DNA of 64,000 nucleotides, taken from Halomonas litopenaei (GTDB taxonomy: Bacteria > Pseudomonadota > Gammaproteobacteria > Pseudomonadales > Halomonadaceae). This document shows positions 55,066 through 64,000 of this stretch, piece by piece (position 1 is the stretch's first letter; each line of letters begins with the position of its first letter). The stretch covers positions 248,001 to 312,000 of the forward strand of contig NZ_PXNS01000005.1 in NCBI RefSeq assembly GCF_003045775.1, given 5' to 3'. The notes beneath the pieces were generated by a model, which saw only the letters and a list, made by a program, of their open reading frames with translations, was not told the DNA's origin and did no database searches. Position numbers and translations under genes: made by a program.

Positions 55066-56541
55066 CTAGGGCATGGGGGGCACGAGTTCGAAGATCTCGG
55101 CGTCGGCTTGATCGGGCAGGCGGGCATTCAGCTGGTGGAACTGCTGCTGGCTGCGATCGACGTAGTCGAGGATCTCGAGATAGCGGCGAATATTCTGCAC
55201 ATAGATGACCGGTTCGCCACCCCTTGCGTAGCCGTGGCGTGTCTTGCTGTGCCACTGGCTTTCCTGCAACAGGGGCAGCGCCTCACGCACATCACGCCAC
55301 AGATCCGGGTTGCCACCCCGCATGCGGGCGATGTCACGGGCGTCATACAGATGGCCGAGGCCCACATTGTAGGCCGCGAGCGCCATGTAGAGACGGTCCT
55401 CACCGGTGATCGACTCGGGCAATCGCTGTTCGACGCTGCGCAGATAGCGTGCGCCGCCCTCGATGCTCTGGGCCGGGTCCAGCCGGTTCGATACTCCGAC
55501 TTCCTCGGCGGTGGCGTTGGTCAGCATCATCAGCCCACGCACCCCGGTGGGCGACGTCGCCTCGGGGTCCCAGTGGGACTCTTGATAACCGACCGCTGCC
55601 AGCAGCTTCCAGTCGAAGTGCTGCGCGCGGGCGGCCTCTCGAAACAGGGCATCGAAGCGGGGCAGGCGCTTGTTGACGTGGTTGATGAAGACCCGGGCGC
55701 CGACGTACTCGAGATAGTCGTCATGACCGAAGTAGCGGGCGGTGAGGCGGTCGAGTTCACCCTCTGCGCGAAGCTCGTCGAAGAACGTATTGGCGCGTTC
55801 GATCAGCGCCAGACCGTCTTTCCCGGAGAAGGCCCAGGCCATGGTCACCGGCTCGCCGATGTCGAAGCCGTCTTCCACTTCGGGGAAGAACAGACGATTG
55901 AGGCGGAACTGGTGGGCGTACACCACCGCGGCGTCCAGCTCGCCATCCTCGATGCGCCTGAGCAGCGAAGCGATCTCCAGGTCTTCCGCTTCCTTCCAGC
56001 TGAGGCGAGGGTGCTCGCGCTGCAATTCGTGCATGACGCGGCTGATGCCGGTGCCCTTGGCGATGCCGATGTTCCAGTCCTTGAGGTCATCGAGCGCCTT
56101 GGGCGGCTGCAGTCCTCGGCGATACACCACCATCGGCTGCATCGACAGGATCGGGCGCGAAAACACCAGGCCTTCCGCCAGCGGATCCAGCGGCAGGGCG
56201 GCCGCGCCGAGGTCGCCCTGGTGGCGCACCGCGTCGAGCACGCTCTGCACATGGTGGTCATCGCTTAGGTTCAGGCTGACCCCGAGGCGGTCGGCGAAGC
56301 GACGCATCAGTTCGTACTCGAAACCGGTAGGTCCCTGGCGCCCCTCGTAGTAGGTAAAGGGGGTATTGCGGGTGTGCACGGTGATGAAATCACGTGCCAG
56401 TACTCGCTCCAGGGCGGCGCTTGAGGAGGGGCCGGGCGGTGTTGGCCAGAGCGCCCACAGCAGGCCCAGGCCACTGGCGGCAAGGATGCGCAGGCGCCGC
56501 GCATGACGGAAACCGTCCTTCATCGGGGCAAAATCGCTCAT
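55066..56541 (-). CDS. mltF: Membrane-bound lytic murein transglycosylase F
   Basis: 491 aa. An N-terminal signal anchor (about 17-33), then a periplasmic solute-binding-like domain (about 45-270; [22 protein letters not shown]), then the lytic transglycosylase domain (about 295-470) with catalytic Glu321 in [10 protein letters not shown], plus [12 protein letters not shown] and [11 protein letters not shown]. It cleaves peptidoglycan glycan strands, forming 1,6-anhydro ends. It is divergent from purL and is followed by the diguanylate cyclases, an uncommon coupling. Start 56541 has no strong ribosome site. Confidence 0.93.
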   Translation of the reverse strand: MSDFAPMKDGFRHARRLRILAASGLGLLWALWPTPPGPSSSAALERVLARDFITVHTRNTPFTYYEGRQGPTGFEYELMRRFADRLGVSLNLSDDHHVQSVLDAVRHQGDLGAAALPLDPLAEGLVFSRPILSMQPMVVYRRGLQPPKALDDLKDWNIGIAKGTGISRVMHELQREHPRLSWKEAEDLEIASLLRRIEDGELDAAVVYAHQFRLNRLFFPEVEDGFDIGEPVTMAWAFSGKDGLALIERANTFFDELRAEGELDRLTARYFGHDDYLEYVGARVFINHVNKRLPRFDALFREAARAQHFDWKLLAAVGYQESHWDPEATSPTGVRGLMMLTNATAEEVGVSNRLDPAQSIEGGARYLRSVEQRLPESITGEDRLYMALAAYNVGLGHLYDARDIARMRGGNPDLWRDVREALPLLQESQWHSKTRHGYARGGEPVIYVQNIRRYLEILDYVDRSQQQFHQLNARLPDQADAEIFELVPPMP

Positions 56542-56681
56542 GGTGGAGCGCCCACCTTACCCAGCCCACGGGGCGCTGTCATCCGCATCGATTTCTCGCA
56601 CCCGTCGGTTTCCAGTATCATATGCCGTCTCGCCCGCCGCGGCCCCCTTCTTTTATCGCTGATCTTCAGAGGCTCCTGGAT

Positions 56682-59600
56682 ATGCTCGAACTGCGCGGAG
56701 CGCCCGCCCTGTCCACCTTCCGTCACGCCAAGCTGCTGGCTCAACTGCGTGTGTCCGTCCCCGAGATCGAGGCGCTGCACGCCGAGTATGTGCACTTTGC
56801 CGATCTGGAGCGGGAGCTCGATGCCACCGAACTGAGCCTGCTCGAGCGCCTGCTCGACTACGGGCCGGCACAGCAGGATAGCGATGTGGAGGGGCTTGCG
56901 TTGCTGGTGGTGCCACGTATCGGCACCCAGTCTCCCTGGTCATCCAAGGCTACCGACATTGCCCACAACTGCGGTTTGACCCAGATCAACCGCCTGGAGC
57001 GCGGCATCCTCTATCGCATCAAGGTGCGCGGTACGCTGAAGGAAGCCCACTTCGACGCCATCGTCGCCGGCCTGCACGACCGCATGACCGAGACGGTGCT
57101 GCGAGACAGCTCCGACGCCGCCACCCTGTTCGCCCACCATGAGCCGGCGCCGCTGGGCCAGGTGGACGTGCTCGAGGGTGGCCGTACTGCGCTTGAGGTC
57201 GCCAATCGCGAGCTGGGACTCGCCCTGGCCGAGGACGAGATCGACTACCTGGTCGAGGCGTTTGTCGAGCTGGGCCGCAACCCCAGCGACGTCGAGCTGA
57301 TGATGTTCGCCCAGGCCAACTCCGAGCACTGCCGCCACAAGATCTTCAACGCCGACTGGGTCATCGACGGCGAGGCCCAGAGCCACTCGCTGTTCAAGAT
57401 GATCAAGAACACCTTCGAGGCCTCGCCGGACGGCATCCTGTCGGCCTACAGCGACAACGCTGCGGTGATCAAGGGCAGCGAGGCGCGTCGCTTCTTCGCC
57501 ACCCCGCTGACCGGGCGTGACGGTGAGCGCGCCAGCTACGGCGGGGAAGTGGAGCCGATCCACATCCTGACCAAGGTCGAGACCCACAACCACCCGACCG
57601 CCATCGCGCCTCATCCCGGCGCGGCCACCGGTGCCGGCGGCGAGATCCGCGACGAAGGCGCCACCGGCGTCGGCGGCAAGCCCAAGGCGGGGCTGACCGG
57701 CTTTACCGTGTCCAACCTGCGTATCCCCGAGTTCGTGCAGCCCTGGGAGGCGTTCGACTACGGCAAGCCCGAGCGCATCGTCAACGCCCTGGAGATCATG
57801 CTCGAGGGCCCCATCGGCGGCGCCGCCTTCAACAACGAATTTGGCCGTCCCAACCTCACCGGCTACTTCCGTACCTACGAGCAGGACGCCCTCGGTGCCA
57901 GCGGCATCGAGCGTCGCGGCTACCACAAGCCGATCATGATAGCCGGCGGCTACGGCAACATCCGCGAGCAGCACGTGGCCAAGGGCGAGATCCCGGTGGG
58001 CGGCAAGCTGATCGTGATGGGTGGCCCGGCGATGTTGATCGGGCTCGGCGGCGGTGCAGCGTCGTCGATGGCCTCCGGCTCGTCGAGCTTCGATCTCGAC
58101 TTCGCTTCTGTTCAGCGCGACAACCCCGAGATCGAGCGGCGTGCCCAGGAGGTCATCGACCGCTGCTGGGCGCTGGGTGACGACAACCCCATCTGCTTTA
58201 TCCATGACGTAGGCGCCGGTGGTCTGTCCAACGCCTTGCCGGAACTGGTCAAGGACGGCGATCGTGGTGGTCTGTTCAGCCTGCGCGAGGTGCCCAACGC
58301 CGAGCCCGGCATGAGCCCGCTGGAGATCTGGTGCAACGAGGCCCAGGAGCGCTACGTGCTGGCGGTGGCACCTGCGGATCTCGAGACCTTCGACGCCCTG
58401 TGCCGGCGCGAACGCTGCCCCTACGCGGTGGTCGGCGAGGCCACCGCAGAGCACCACCTGGCGGTGGTGGACGGCCACTTCGACACCCGTCCAGTGGACC
58501 TGCCGATGAGCGTGCTGTTCGGCAAGCCACCCAAGATGCAGCGTGAGTTTGAGCGTGCGCCGCTGGAGCTGCCCGGTGTGATGCTCGACAACCTGGACCT
58601 GCGCGAGGCGCTGGATCGGGTGCTGCGTCTGCCCACCGTGGCCTCCAAGAGCTTCCTGATCACCATCGGCGACCGCTCGATCACCGGCCAGGTCGCGCGT
58701 GACCAGATGGTCGGTCCCTGGCAGGTGCCGGTGGCCGACGTGGCGGTGACCACGGCAAGCTTCGATACCCACGCCGGTGAGGCCATGGCCATGGGCGAGC
58801 GCTCGCCGGTGGCGCTGATCGACCCCGCCGCCAGCGCACGCCTGGCGGTGGCCGAGTCGATCACCAACCTGGCCGCTGCCCCGATCGCCCAGCTTGGCGA
58901 CATCAAGATGTCGGCCAACTGGATGAGCGCGGCGGACCATGAAGGCGAGAACCAGGCGCTGTATGACGCCGTGCACGCCGTCGGCATGGAGCTGTGCCCG
59001 GCGCTGGGCATCGCGGTGCCGGTGGGCAAGGACTCCATGTCCATGCGCACCGCCTGGGAGCAGGACGGTGAGCAGAAGGCGGTGACCTCGCCGCTGACCC
59101 TGGCGATCACCGGCTTCGCTCCGGTCACCGACGCCATGAAGACGCTGACCCCGCAGATTCGCCTCGACCAGGACGAGAGCGACCTGCTGCTGATCGACCT
59201 GGGCGCCGGCAAGAATCGTCTGGGCGGCTCCGCCCTGGCCCAGGTCTACGGTCAGGTCGGCAACGACTGCCCGGACCTGGACGACGCCGAGGACCTCAAG
59301 GCGTTCTTCAGTGTCATCCAGGGGCTCAACGCCGACGGTCGACTGCTGGCCTACCACGACCGCAGCGACGGTGGCCTGATCGTCAGCCTGCTGGAGATGG
59401 CCTTCGCCGGCCGCGCCGGGCTCGAGATCAAGCTCGACTGGTTGATCGACGAGGCCGCCGAGGCGGTGGACGCGCTGTTCAGCGAGGAGTTGGGGGCGGT
59501 CATCCAGGTCAGCCGTGAGCACACCGAAGAGGTGCTGGCCCAGTTCGCCGCCGCCGGTATCGAGACCTGTGGCGTCATCGCCCGTCCGCGCTACGACGAC

Positions 59601-60599
59601 CAGATCCGCGTGACCCTGTTCGAGGAGCCGTTGCTGGAGACCACCCGGCAGCTGACCCAGCGCACCTGGAGCGAGACCAGCTACCGCCTGCAGGCCCTGC
59701 GCGACAACCCCGAGTGCGCCAAGAACGAGTTCGACAACCTGCTCGACACCCGTGACCCGGGCCTGAGTGCCAGCCCGACCTTCAAGGTCGATGAGGACAT
59801 CAGCGCACCCTTCGTCAACAGCGCACGTCCGCGTGCCGCCATCCTGCGCGAGCAGGGCGTCAATGGTCACCTGGAGATGGCCTGGGCCTTCGACAAGGCC
59901 GGCTTCGAGGCGGTCGACGTGCACATGAGCGACCTGCTCGAGGGACGTGTCGGTCTCGACGAGTTCAAGGGGCTGGCCGCCTGCGGTGGCTTCTCCTACG
60001 GTGACGTGCTCGGCGCCGGCGGTGGCTGGGCCAAGTCGGTGCTGTTCAACCCCCGTGCCCGCGAGCAGTTCGCCGACTTCTTCGCGCGCGAAGATAGCTT
60101 CGCACTCGGCGTGTGCAACGGCTGCCAGATGCTGTCCCAGCTCAAGGAGCTGATCCCCGGCGCCGAGAACTGGCCGCGCTTCGTGCGTAACGAGTCCGAG
60201 CAGTTCGAGGCCCGAGTGGCCATGGTGCAGGTGGAGAAGACCCCGTCGATCCTGCTGGCCGGCATGGAAGGCTCGCGCCTACCCATCGCCGTGGCCCATG
60301 GCGAGGGCCGCGCCGAGTTTCGCGATAGCGCCCACCTGCGCAGCATGCAGGGCTCGGGCCAGGTGGCCCTGCGCTATATCGACAACTACGGCCAGTGCAC
60401 CACCCGCTATCCGGCCAACCCCAACGGCTCGCCCTCCGGTATCACCGGCCTGACCACGCCGGATGGCCGGGTGACGATCATGATGCCCCACCCGGAGCGG
60501 GTGGTGCGTGCCGTCACCAACTCCTGGCGGCCGGCCGAGTGGAGCCAGGACGGCGCCTGGCTCAGGCTGTTCCGCAATGCCCGGGTGTGGCTGGGCTGA
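56682..60599 (+). CDS. purL: Phosphoribosylformylglycinamidine synthase
   Basis: 1305 aa (E. coli 1295), a large single-chain FGAM synthase: FGAR + glutamine + ATP to FGAM in purine synthesis. Start [21 protein letters not shown] at 56682 matches the family; the frame extending to 56394 overlaps mltF. Blocks: [55 protein letters not shown] and [17 protein letters not shown] [11 protein letters not shown]. The glutaminase end has the nucleophile Cys in [12 protein letters not shown] and His-Glu in [11 protein letters not shown] possible -10 TATCAT lies at 56616-56621. It is divergent from mltF. Confidence 0.97.
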   Translation: MLELRGAPALSTFRHAKLLAQLRVSVPEIEALHAEYVHFADLERELDATELSLLERLLDYGPAQQDSDVEGLALLVVPRIGTQSPWSSKATDIAHNCGLTQINRLERGILYRIKVRGTLKEAHFDAIVAGLHDRMTETVLRDSSDAATLFAHHEPAPLGQVDVLEGGRTALEVANRELGLALAEDEIDYLVEAFVELGRNPSDVELMMFAQANSEHCRHKIFNADWVIDGEAQSHSLFKMIKNTFEASPDGILSAYSDNAAVIKGSEARRFFATPLTGRDGERASYGGEVEPIHILTKVETHNHPTAIAPHPGAATGAGGEIRDEGATGVGGKPKAGLTGFTVSNLRIPEFVQPWEAFDYGKPERIVNALEIMLEGPIGGAAFNNEFGRPNLTGYFRTYEQDALGASGIERRGYHKPIMIAGGYGNIREQHVAKGEIPVGGKLIVMGGPAMLIGLGGGAASSMASGSSSFDLDFASVQRDNPEIERRAQEVIDRCWALGDDNPICFIHDVGAGGLSNALPELVKDGDRGGLFSLREVPNAEPGMSPLEIWCNEAQERYVLAVAPADLETFDALCRRERCPYAVVGEATAEHHLAVVDGHFDTRPVDLPMSVLFGKPPKMQREFERAPLELPGVMLDNLDLREALDRVLRLPTVASKSFLITIGDRSITGQVARDQMVGPWQVPVADVAVTTASFDTHAGEAMAMGERSPVALIDPAASARLAVAESITNLAAAPIAQLGDIKMSANWMSAADHEGENQALYDAVHAVGMELCPALGIAVPVGKDSMSMRTAWEQDGEQKAVTSPLTLAITGFAPVTDAMKTLTPQIRLDQDESDLLLIDLGAGKNRLGGSALAQVYGQVGNDCPDLDDAEDLKAFFSVIQGLNADGRLLAYHDRSDGGLIVSLLEMAFAGRAGLEIKLDWLIDEAAEAVDALFSEELGAVIQVSREHTEEVLAQFAAAGIETCGVIARPRYDDQIRVTLFEEPLLETTRQLTQRTWSETSYRLQALRDNPECAKNEFDNLLDTRDPGLSASPTFKVDEDISAPFVNSARPRAAILREQGVNGHLEMAWAFDKAGFEAVDVHMSDLLEGRVGLDEFKGLAACGGFSYGDVLGAGGGWAKSVLFNPRAREQFADFFAREDSFALGVCNGCQMLSQLKELIPGAENWPRFVRNESEQFEARVAMVQVEKTPSILLAGMEGSRLPIAVAHGEGRAEFRDSAHLRSMQGSGQVALRYIDNYGQCTTRYPANPNGSPSGITGLTTPDGRVTIMMPHPERVVRAVTNSWRPAEWSQDGAWLRLFRNARVWLG

Positions 60600-60620
60600 T
60601 CCTCCAGTCCCTCCAGACCC

Positions 60621-60652
60621 ACGACAACGCCGCCTGCGGGCGGCGTTGTCGT
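60621..60652 (+). terminator. Strong hairpin after purL
   Basis: ACGACAACGCCGCC (60621-60634) and GGCGGCGTTGTCGT (60639-60652) form a perfect 14-bp stem with a TGCG loop, starting 22 bp after the purL stop. No U-tract follows, so termination strength is uncertain. Confidence 0.7.
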
Positions 60653-60772
60653 ATCCGGGACAAAGTCAGGTGTTGTATCGAGCGGCGTCAGGTGCCAAGT
60701 TGAAGTTCCCGCTTTCGCAGTTTCGCCCCCTTTATCGATCACCTGACCGGCCACCTTATCGACGGAGCTTCC

Positions 60773-61576
60773 ATGTCCTCATCCACCCAGCGCAGTTTTC
60801 ATGACCGCTTGAGCGTTTCCCTGATCGACCATGTGGCACGGGTTCACCTCGAGCGGCCCGATCGCCACAACGCCATGGATCCGCCGATGATCGACGCCCT
60901 GCTCGAGGTTCAGCGCTGGCTCGGCGAGCGGGTGGGCCTGCGCGCCGTGGTGCTTACCGGCGAGGGCGAGAGCTTCTGTTCGGGACTGGACGTGGCCTCG
61001 GTGGTGGCAAGCCCCGAGCGCGTGGCCTGGCTGCTGACGCCGGACGCCAGTGGGGTCAATCCGGCCCAGCGCCTGGCGCTTGGCTGGCGTGACCTGGGGG
61101 CGCCGGTGGTAGCGGCGCTGCATGGTCACGTCTTTGGCGCCGGCCTGCAGATGGCGCTGGGTGCCGATCTGCGTATCGTTCACCCGGAGGCGACGCTGGC
61201 GCTGCCGGAGATCGAGTGGGGGTTGATGTCGGATATGGCGGTCAGCGTCACCGCCGCCGCGCTGCGCCAGGACGTGATTCAGGATCTGATGCTGACCGGC
61301 CGCCATCTGGCCGGCGACGAGGCCATGGTGCTGGGGCTGGCCTCGCGGCTGGACGAGGACCCGCGCGAGGCGGCCTTGGAGCTCGCCGTGTCCATGGCCC
61401 GGCGCTCGCCCAAGGCGGTGGCCGCGGCGCGTCGGCTGTGGCGAGAGGCGCCACGCCTGGATGAGCGCGGACGCTTGGCCATGGAGGCCGAACTGCAGCG
61501 CAACCTGCTGGCCGGGCGCGAGCAGCGAGAAGCGACCCGGGCACGCCTGGACGGGCGCCCACCGCGCTTCGATTGA
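60773..61576 (+). CDS. Enoyl-CoA hydratase/isomerase (crotonase) family protein
   Basis: 267 aa. Crotonase fold with VARVHLERPDRHNAMD, the oxyanion segment GEGESFCSGLDV and the second oxyanion block HVFGAGLQMALGADLRI. The position of the usual catalytic Glu pair reads ALPEIEWGLMSD, with a Glu and Asp nearby, so it could act as a hydratase or an isomerase. The start has GGAG at 6-bp spacing. It stands alone between purL and the efflux pump, and its acyl-CoA substrate cannot be inferred. Confidence 0.88.
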   Translation: MSSSTQRSFHDRLSVSLIDHVARVHLERPDRHNAMDPPMIDALLEVQRWLGERVGLRAVVLTGEGESFCSGLDVASVVASPERVAWLLTPDASGVNPAQRLALGWRDLGAPVVAALHGHVFGAGLQMALGADLRIVHPEATLALPEIEWGLMSDMAVSVTAAALRQDVIQDLMLTGRHLAGDEAMVLGLASRLDEDPREAALELAVSMARRSPKAVAAARRLWREAPRLDERGRLAMEAELQRNLLAGREQREATRARLDGRPPRFD

Positions 61577-61604
61577 GCGCCGGCGGCCTATGCCGCAAGC
61601 CAAC

Positions 61605-61643
61605 GACAAGGCCCTCGCGGGTATCGCCCGCGAGGGCCTTGTC
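61605..61643. terminator. Bidirectional terminator between crotonase and RND genes
   Basis: GACAAGGCCCTCGCGGG (61605-61621) pairs with CCCGCGAGGGCCTTGTC (61627-61643), a perfect 17-bp stem with a 5-nt loop, placed between two convergent genes. The U-tracts on both sides are weak. Confidence 0.85.
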
Positions 61644-61666
61644 TTGCAGTCACCTTCCGATAGGGG

Positions 61667-64000
61667 TCAGGTTCCGGTAGGCCCCTCGACTGGCGACGGA
61701 GGATGGATACGGAACAGGGTGGCGTAGATCACCGGCAGGATTACCAGGGTCAGCAGGGTGGCCGCACCCAGACCGAACACGATGACCACCGCCATGGAGG
61801 CGAAGAAGGCGTCGCCGAACAGCGGGATCATGCCCAGCATGGTGGTGATCGCCGCCATGGATACCGGCCGTACCCGACTGATGGCGGCGGCCATCACCGC
61901 ATCGAAGGGCGCCTCGTACAGAGGCATCTGGATCTTGATCTCCTCGACCAGCACGATGGCGTTCTTGAGCACCATGCCGACCAGGCTCAGGGTGCCGAGC
62001 AGCGCCATGAAGGTGAAGGGGGCGTTGAAGGTCAGAAGACCGCCGACGATACCGATCACGGTCAAGGGCACGATGGCCCAGATCGCCAGCGACTGGCGCA
62101 GGTTGCCGAACAGCAGCATGGTCAGGATGAACATGCCGAGGATGCCTAGCGGCAACAGCTTGAACAGCGCCTTCTTGGCGTCACGCGAGGTCTCGTCCTC
62201 GCCGCCCCAGCCCAGGTGGTAGCCTTCGGGAAGATCGATGGCCTCGATCTGGGGCTTGAGCCGCGCAAGGATGTTGGCCGCCGTCTCGCCGGACAGCGGT
62301 AGCGGCTCGGCGTAGACCGCAAGCATGCGCTGACGGTCGCGACGCTTGATCAGTGGATCATGCAGCTGGGTCTCGAGCGGCCCCAGCACACTGCCGGCGC
62401 TGATGTAGGTCTGCTGCTCGGCGCTCCAGACGTTGAGGCTGGCGATGTCGTTGAGGCCGTAGCGCTCTTGCCGTTCATCGCGCAGCACGATGGGGATCAG
62501 GTCGGAGCCCTCGCGGTAGACGCCGGCCATCTGGCCGTCGTTGTGGATCAGCAACGCCTGGTGCAGCGCCTGGCGGGTGACGCCGACGCGCCGCGCCTGC
62601 TGCTCGAGAAACTCAGGCGTCAGCTCCTCCACCCGATTGCCCCAGGACAGGCGGATGCTGTCGACGAAGGGCTCGGCGCGGAACACCTCGCTGACCTCGG
62701 TGGCGAGCTTGCGCAGGGTGTCCGGGTCCGGGCCGTACAGGCGCGCCTCCAGGCTGGCCTTGGCCGCAGGACCGACCTGCAGCGCCTGGACCTTGTACTG
62801 CACCTCGGGATAGTCATCGCGCAGCAGGGTGATGATCTCGGCCATACGGCTTGCTCGGCTGTCGAGATCCTCGGTCTCCACGATCAGCTGGCTATAGCTC
62901 GCGTAGCGGTCCTCGGGTGAGTAGGTCAGGGTGAAGCGCTGGGCGCCGCCGCCGATCACGCTGGTCACGTGGGTGACCTGGTCCATCGTCGCCACCTGGG
63001 CCTCCAGGCGCGAGGCCACCCGCTCGCTCTCGAGAATGTCGGTGCCCTCCGGCATCCACACATCGACGAAGAACAGCGGTGTGGTGGAATCCGGGAAGAA
63101 GGCGTTCTTGATGTTGGAGGACAGCGCGAAGGCGCCGACCAGAAGGCCCACGCAGACCGCGATGGTCAGCCAGCGAAAGCGAATGCCCTTGTCGACCAGC
63201 CAGCCGAACAGCTGGAAGATCACTCCCTTGTAGGGATCCTCGTGACTGTCGCCGTCGCCGATCTCACGATCCTTGAAGAAGATGTCGAAGAAGAAGGGGG
63301 TCAGCGTCAGGGCGGTGATCCAGCTCAGCAGCAGTGAATAGAACAGCACCCAGAACAGCGAGCCCACCAGTTCGCCGGTGGCGTCCGGCGACAGGCCGAT
63401 GGGGGCGAAGGCGGTGATGGCGATGGCGGTGGCGCCGAGCAGTGGCAGCCAGTTCTGGCCGGCCACCTCCTTGGCTGCCTCGAGCTTGCTCTTGCCCTTG
63501 CCAAGGCCGATCAGCATGCCCTCGGTGACCACGATGGCGTTGTCCACCAGCATGCCCAGGGCAATGATCAGGGCCCCCAGCGAGACCTTCTGCAACTGCA
63601 GGCCGTGGGCGGCCATCAGCATCAGCGTGCCGAGGATGGTGATCGACAGGATCAGCCCCATCAGAAGGCCGGAGCGCAGGCCCATGAACACCAGCAGCAC
63701 CACGATGACGATGCCCACCGACTCCATCAGGTTGATGACGAAGCCGGACACCGCCTCCTTGACCACCTGGGGCTGGTGGTAGACCGGGGTCAGCTGCATG
63801 CCCAGAGGCAGGCGGGATTCCAGTTCGGCCAGGCGGGCGTCCACCGCCTCTCCGACCTTGACCACGTTGACCCCGGACACGAACGACAGGCCAAGCGAGA
63901 TCGCCGGCTTGCCGTCGGCATGGTAGAGCTGGCCGGGACGGTCGGTGAGCGCGCGCGTCACCGTGGCGATGTCGCCCAGGTGCACCGGGTTGGCGCCGGG
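61667..64000 (-). CDS. RND-family efflux transporter permease (5' partial)
   Basis: The frame runs off the right edge, so the N-terminus is missing; about 777 residues are visible. AcrB/MMPL-type features: GALIIALGMLVDNAIVV (proton-relay region, Asp-Asn in place of Asp-Asp), a large second periplasmic domain (about 330-545 of the visible part), and membrane segments with LFGNLRQSLAIWAIVPL, LVGMVLKNAIVLVEEI and MLGMIPLFGDAFFASMA. It would form a trimer with a membrane-fusion protein and an outer-membrane channel, presumably encoded to the right. The substrate cannot be told; it is not clearly a heavy-metal (CusA) type. Confidence 0.92.
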   Translation of the reverse strand, partial: PGANPVHLGDIATVTRALTDRPGQLYHADGKPAISLGLSFVSGVNVVKVGEAVDARLAELESRLPLGMQLTPVYHQPQVVKEAVSGFVINLMESVGIVIVVLLVFMGLRSGLLMGLILSITILGTLMLMAAHGLQLQKVSLGALIIALGMLVDNAIVVTEGMLIGLGKGKSKLEAAKEVAGQNWLPLLGATAIAITAFAPIGLSPDATGELVGSLFWVLFYSLLLSWITALTLTPFFFDIFFKDREIGDGDSHEDPYKGVIFQLFGWLVDKGIRFRWLTIAVCVGLLVGAFALSSNIKNAFFPDSTTPLFFVDVWMPEGTDILESERVASRLEAQVATMDQVTHVTSVIGGGAQRFTLTYSPEDRYASYSQLIVETEDLDSRASRMAEIITLLRDDYPEVQYKVQALQVGPAAKASLEARLYGPDPDTLRKLATEVSEVFRAEPFVDSIRLSWGNRVEELTPEFLEQQARRVGVTRQALHQALLIHNDGQMAGVYREGSDLIPIVLRDERQERYGLNDIASLNVWSAEQQTYISAGSVLGPLETQLHDPLIKRRDRQRMLAVYAEPLPLSGETAANILARLKPQIEAIDLPEGYHLGWGGEDETSRDAKKALFKLLPLGILGMFILTMLLFGNLRQSLAIWAIVPLTVIGIVGGLLTFNAPFTFMALLGTLSLVGMVLKNAIVLVEEIKIQMPLYEAPFDAVMAAAISRVRPVSMAAITTMLGMIPLFGDAFFASMAVVIVFGLGAATLLTLVILPVIYATLFRIHPPSPVEGPTGT

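Noticed and set aside
56940..59924. 994-codon open frame antisense to purL
   Set aside because: It is the complement of a high-GC gene read in a frame poor in stops; its translation is low-complexity (His, Gly, Val, Asp rich) and purL is unmistakable on the other strand.

Overview
The window is high-GC chromosomal DNA from a moderately halophilic gammaproteobacterium, most probably Halomonas or a close relative. The evidence is an ectoine hydroxylase (ectD), an M24 protein of the ectoine-hydrolase/creatinase type, TRAP and tripartite-tricarboxylate transporters, and gammaproteobacterial versions of glrR, guaBA, purL, mltF, tadA and yeeN. The species call is inference from gene content.

Layout. 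1-2.0 kb: end of a glrK-qseG-glrR type two-component operon (the kinase lies outside), then convergent xseA. 3.7-8.9 kb: an unusual four-gene cluster of a PhoD-like phosphoesterase, a beta-rich domain protein, a GMC flavoenzyme with a four-cysteine motif, and an alpha/beta hydrolase whose nucleophile elbow carries Cys instead of Ser. 8.9-16.7 kb: an AbrB-family membrane protein, tctCBA (tricarboxylate uptake) and divergent tctDE followed by an overlapping solute-binding lipoprotein. 16.8-20.1 kb: guaB-guaA. 20.2-32.0 kb: three c-di-GMP proteins mixed with a META/NlpE-like lipoprotein, yeeN, an M24 protein and an ABC exporter. 32.0-33.0 kb: zntB. 33.1-40.3 kb: a seven-gene minus-strand catabolic operon (GntR regulator, class III CoA-transferase, DctM, DctP, DctQ, HMG-CoA-lyase-like enzyme, MFS carrier). 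40.4-43.2 kb: a MITE-like element abutting a Crp/Fnr gene, ectD, a small protein and a DUF488 protein.

From 43.2 to about 47.0 kb lies a visibly AT-richer accessory island. It holds two broken copies of a phage Rha-like regulator, a RelE/RelB-type toxin-antitoxin pair, a serine recombinase with inverted repeats upstream, a small membrane protein, a membrane/coiled-coil protein of unknown function and a decayed ORF. It ends at a tRNA gene that is a chimera: its 5' half is of tRNA-Thr(CGT) type and its 3' half of tRNA-Pro(CGG) type, so the acceptor and anticodon stems cannot pair. Core genome resumes with tesB and tadA. Next come three tandem membrane diguanylate cyclases of the same architecture, then mltF, purL, a crotonase and, running off the right edge, an RND efflux pump.

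Themes. Six c-di-GMP enzymes fall within 35 kb. Three purine genes (guaB, guaA, purL) are present. Two separate carboxylate uptake systems (Tct and TRAP) each lie beside their own regulator. Short degenerate tandem repeats of different unit lengths sit in several gene-to-gene gaps. The most promising poorly described loci are the 3.7-8.9 kb oxidoreductase/hydrolase cluster, the chimeric tRNA at the island edge, the minus-strand CoA-transferase/lyase/TRAP operon and the triplicated diguanylate cyclases.
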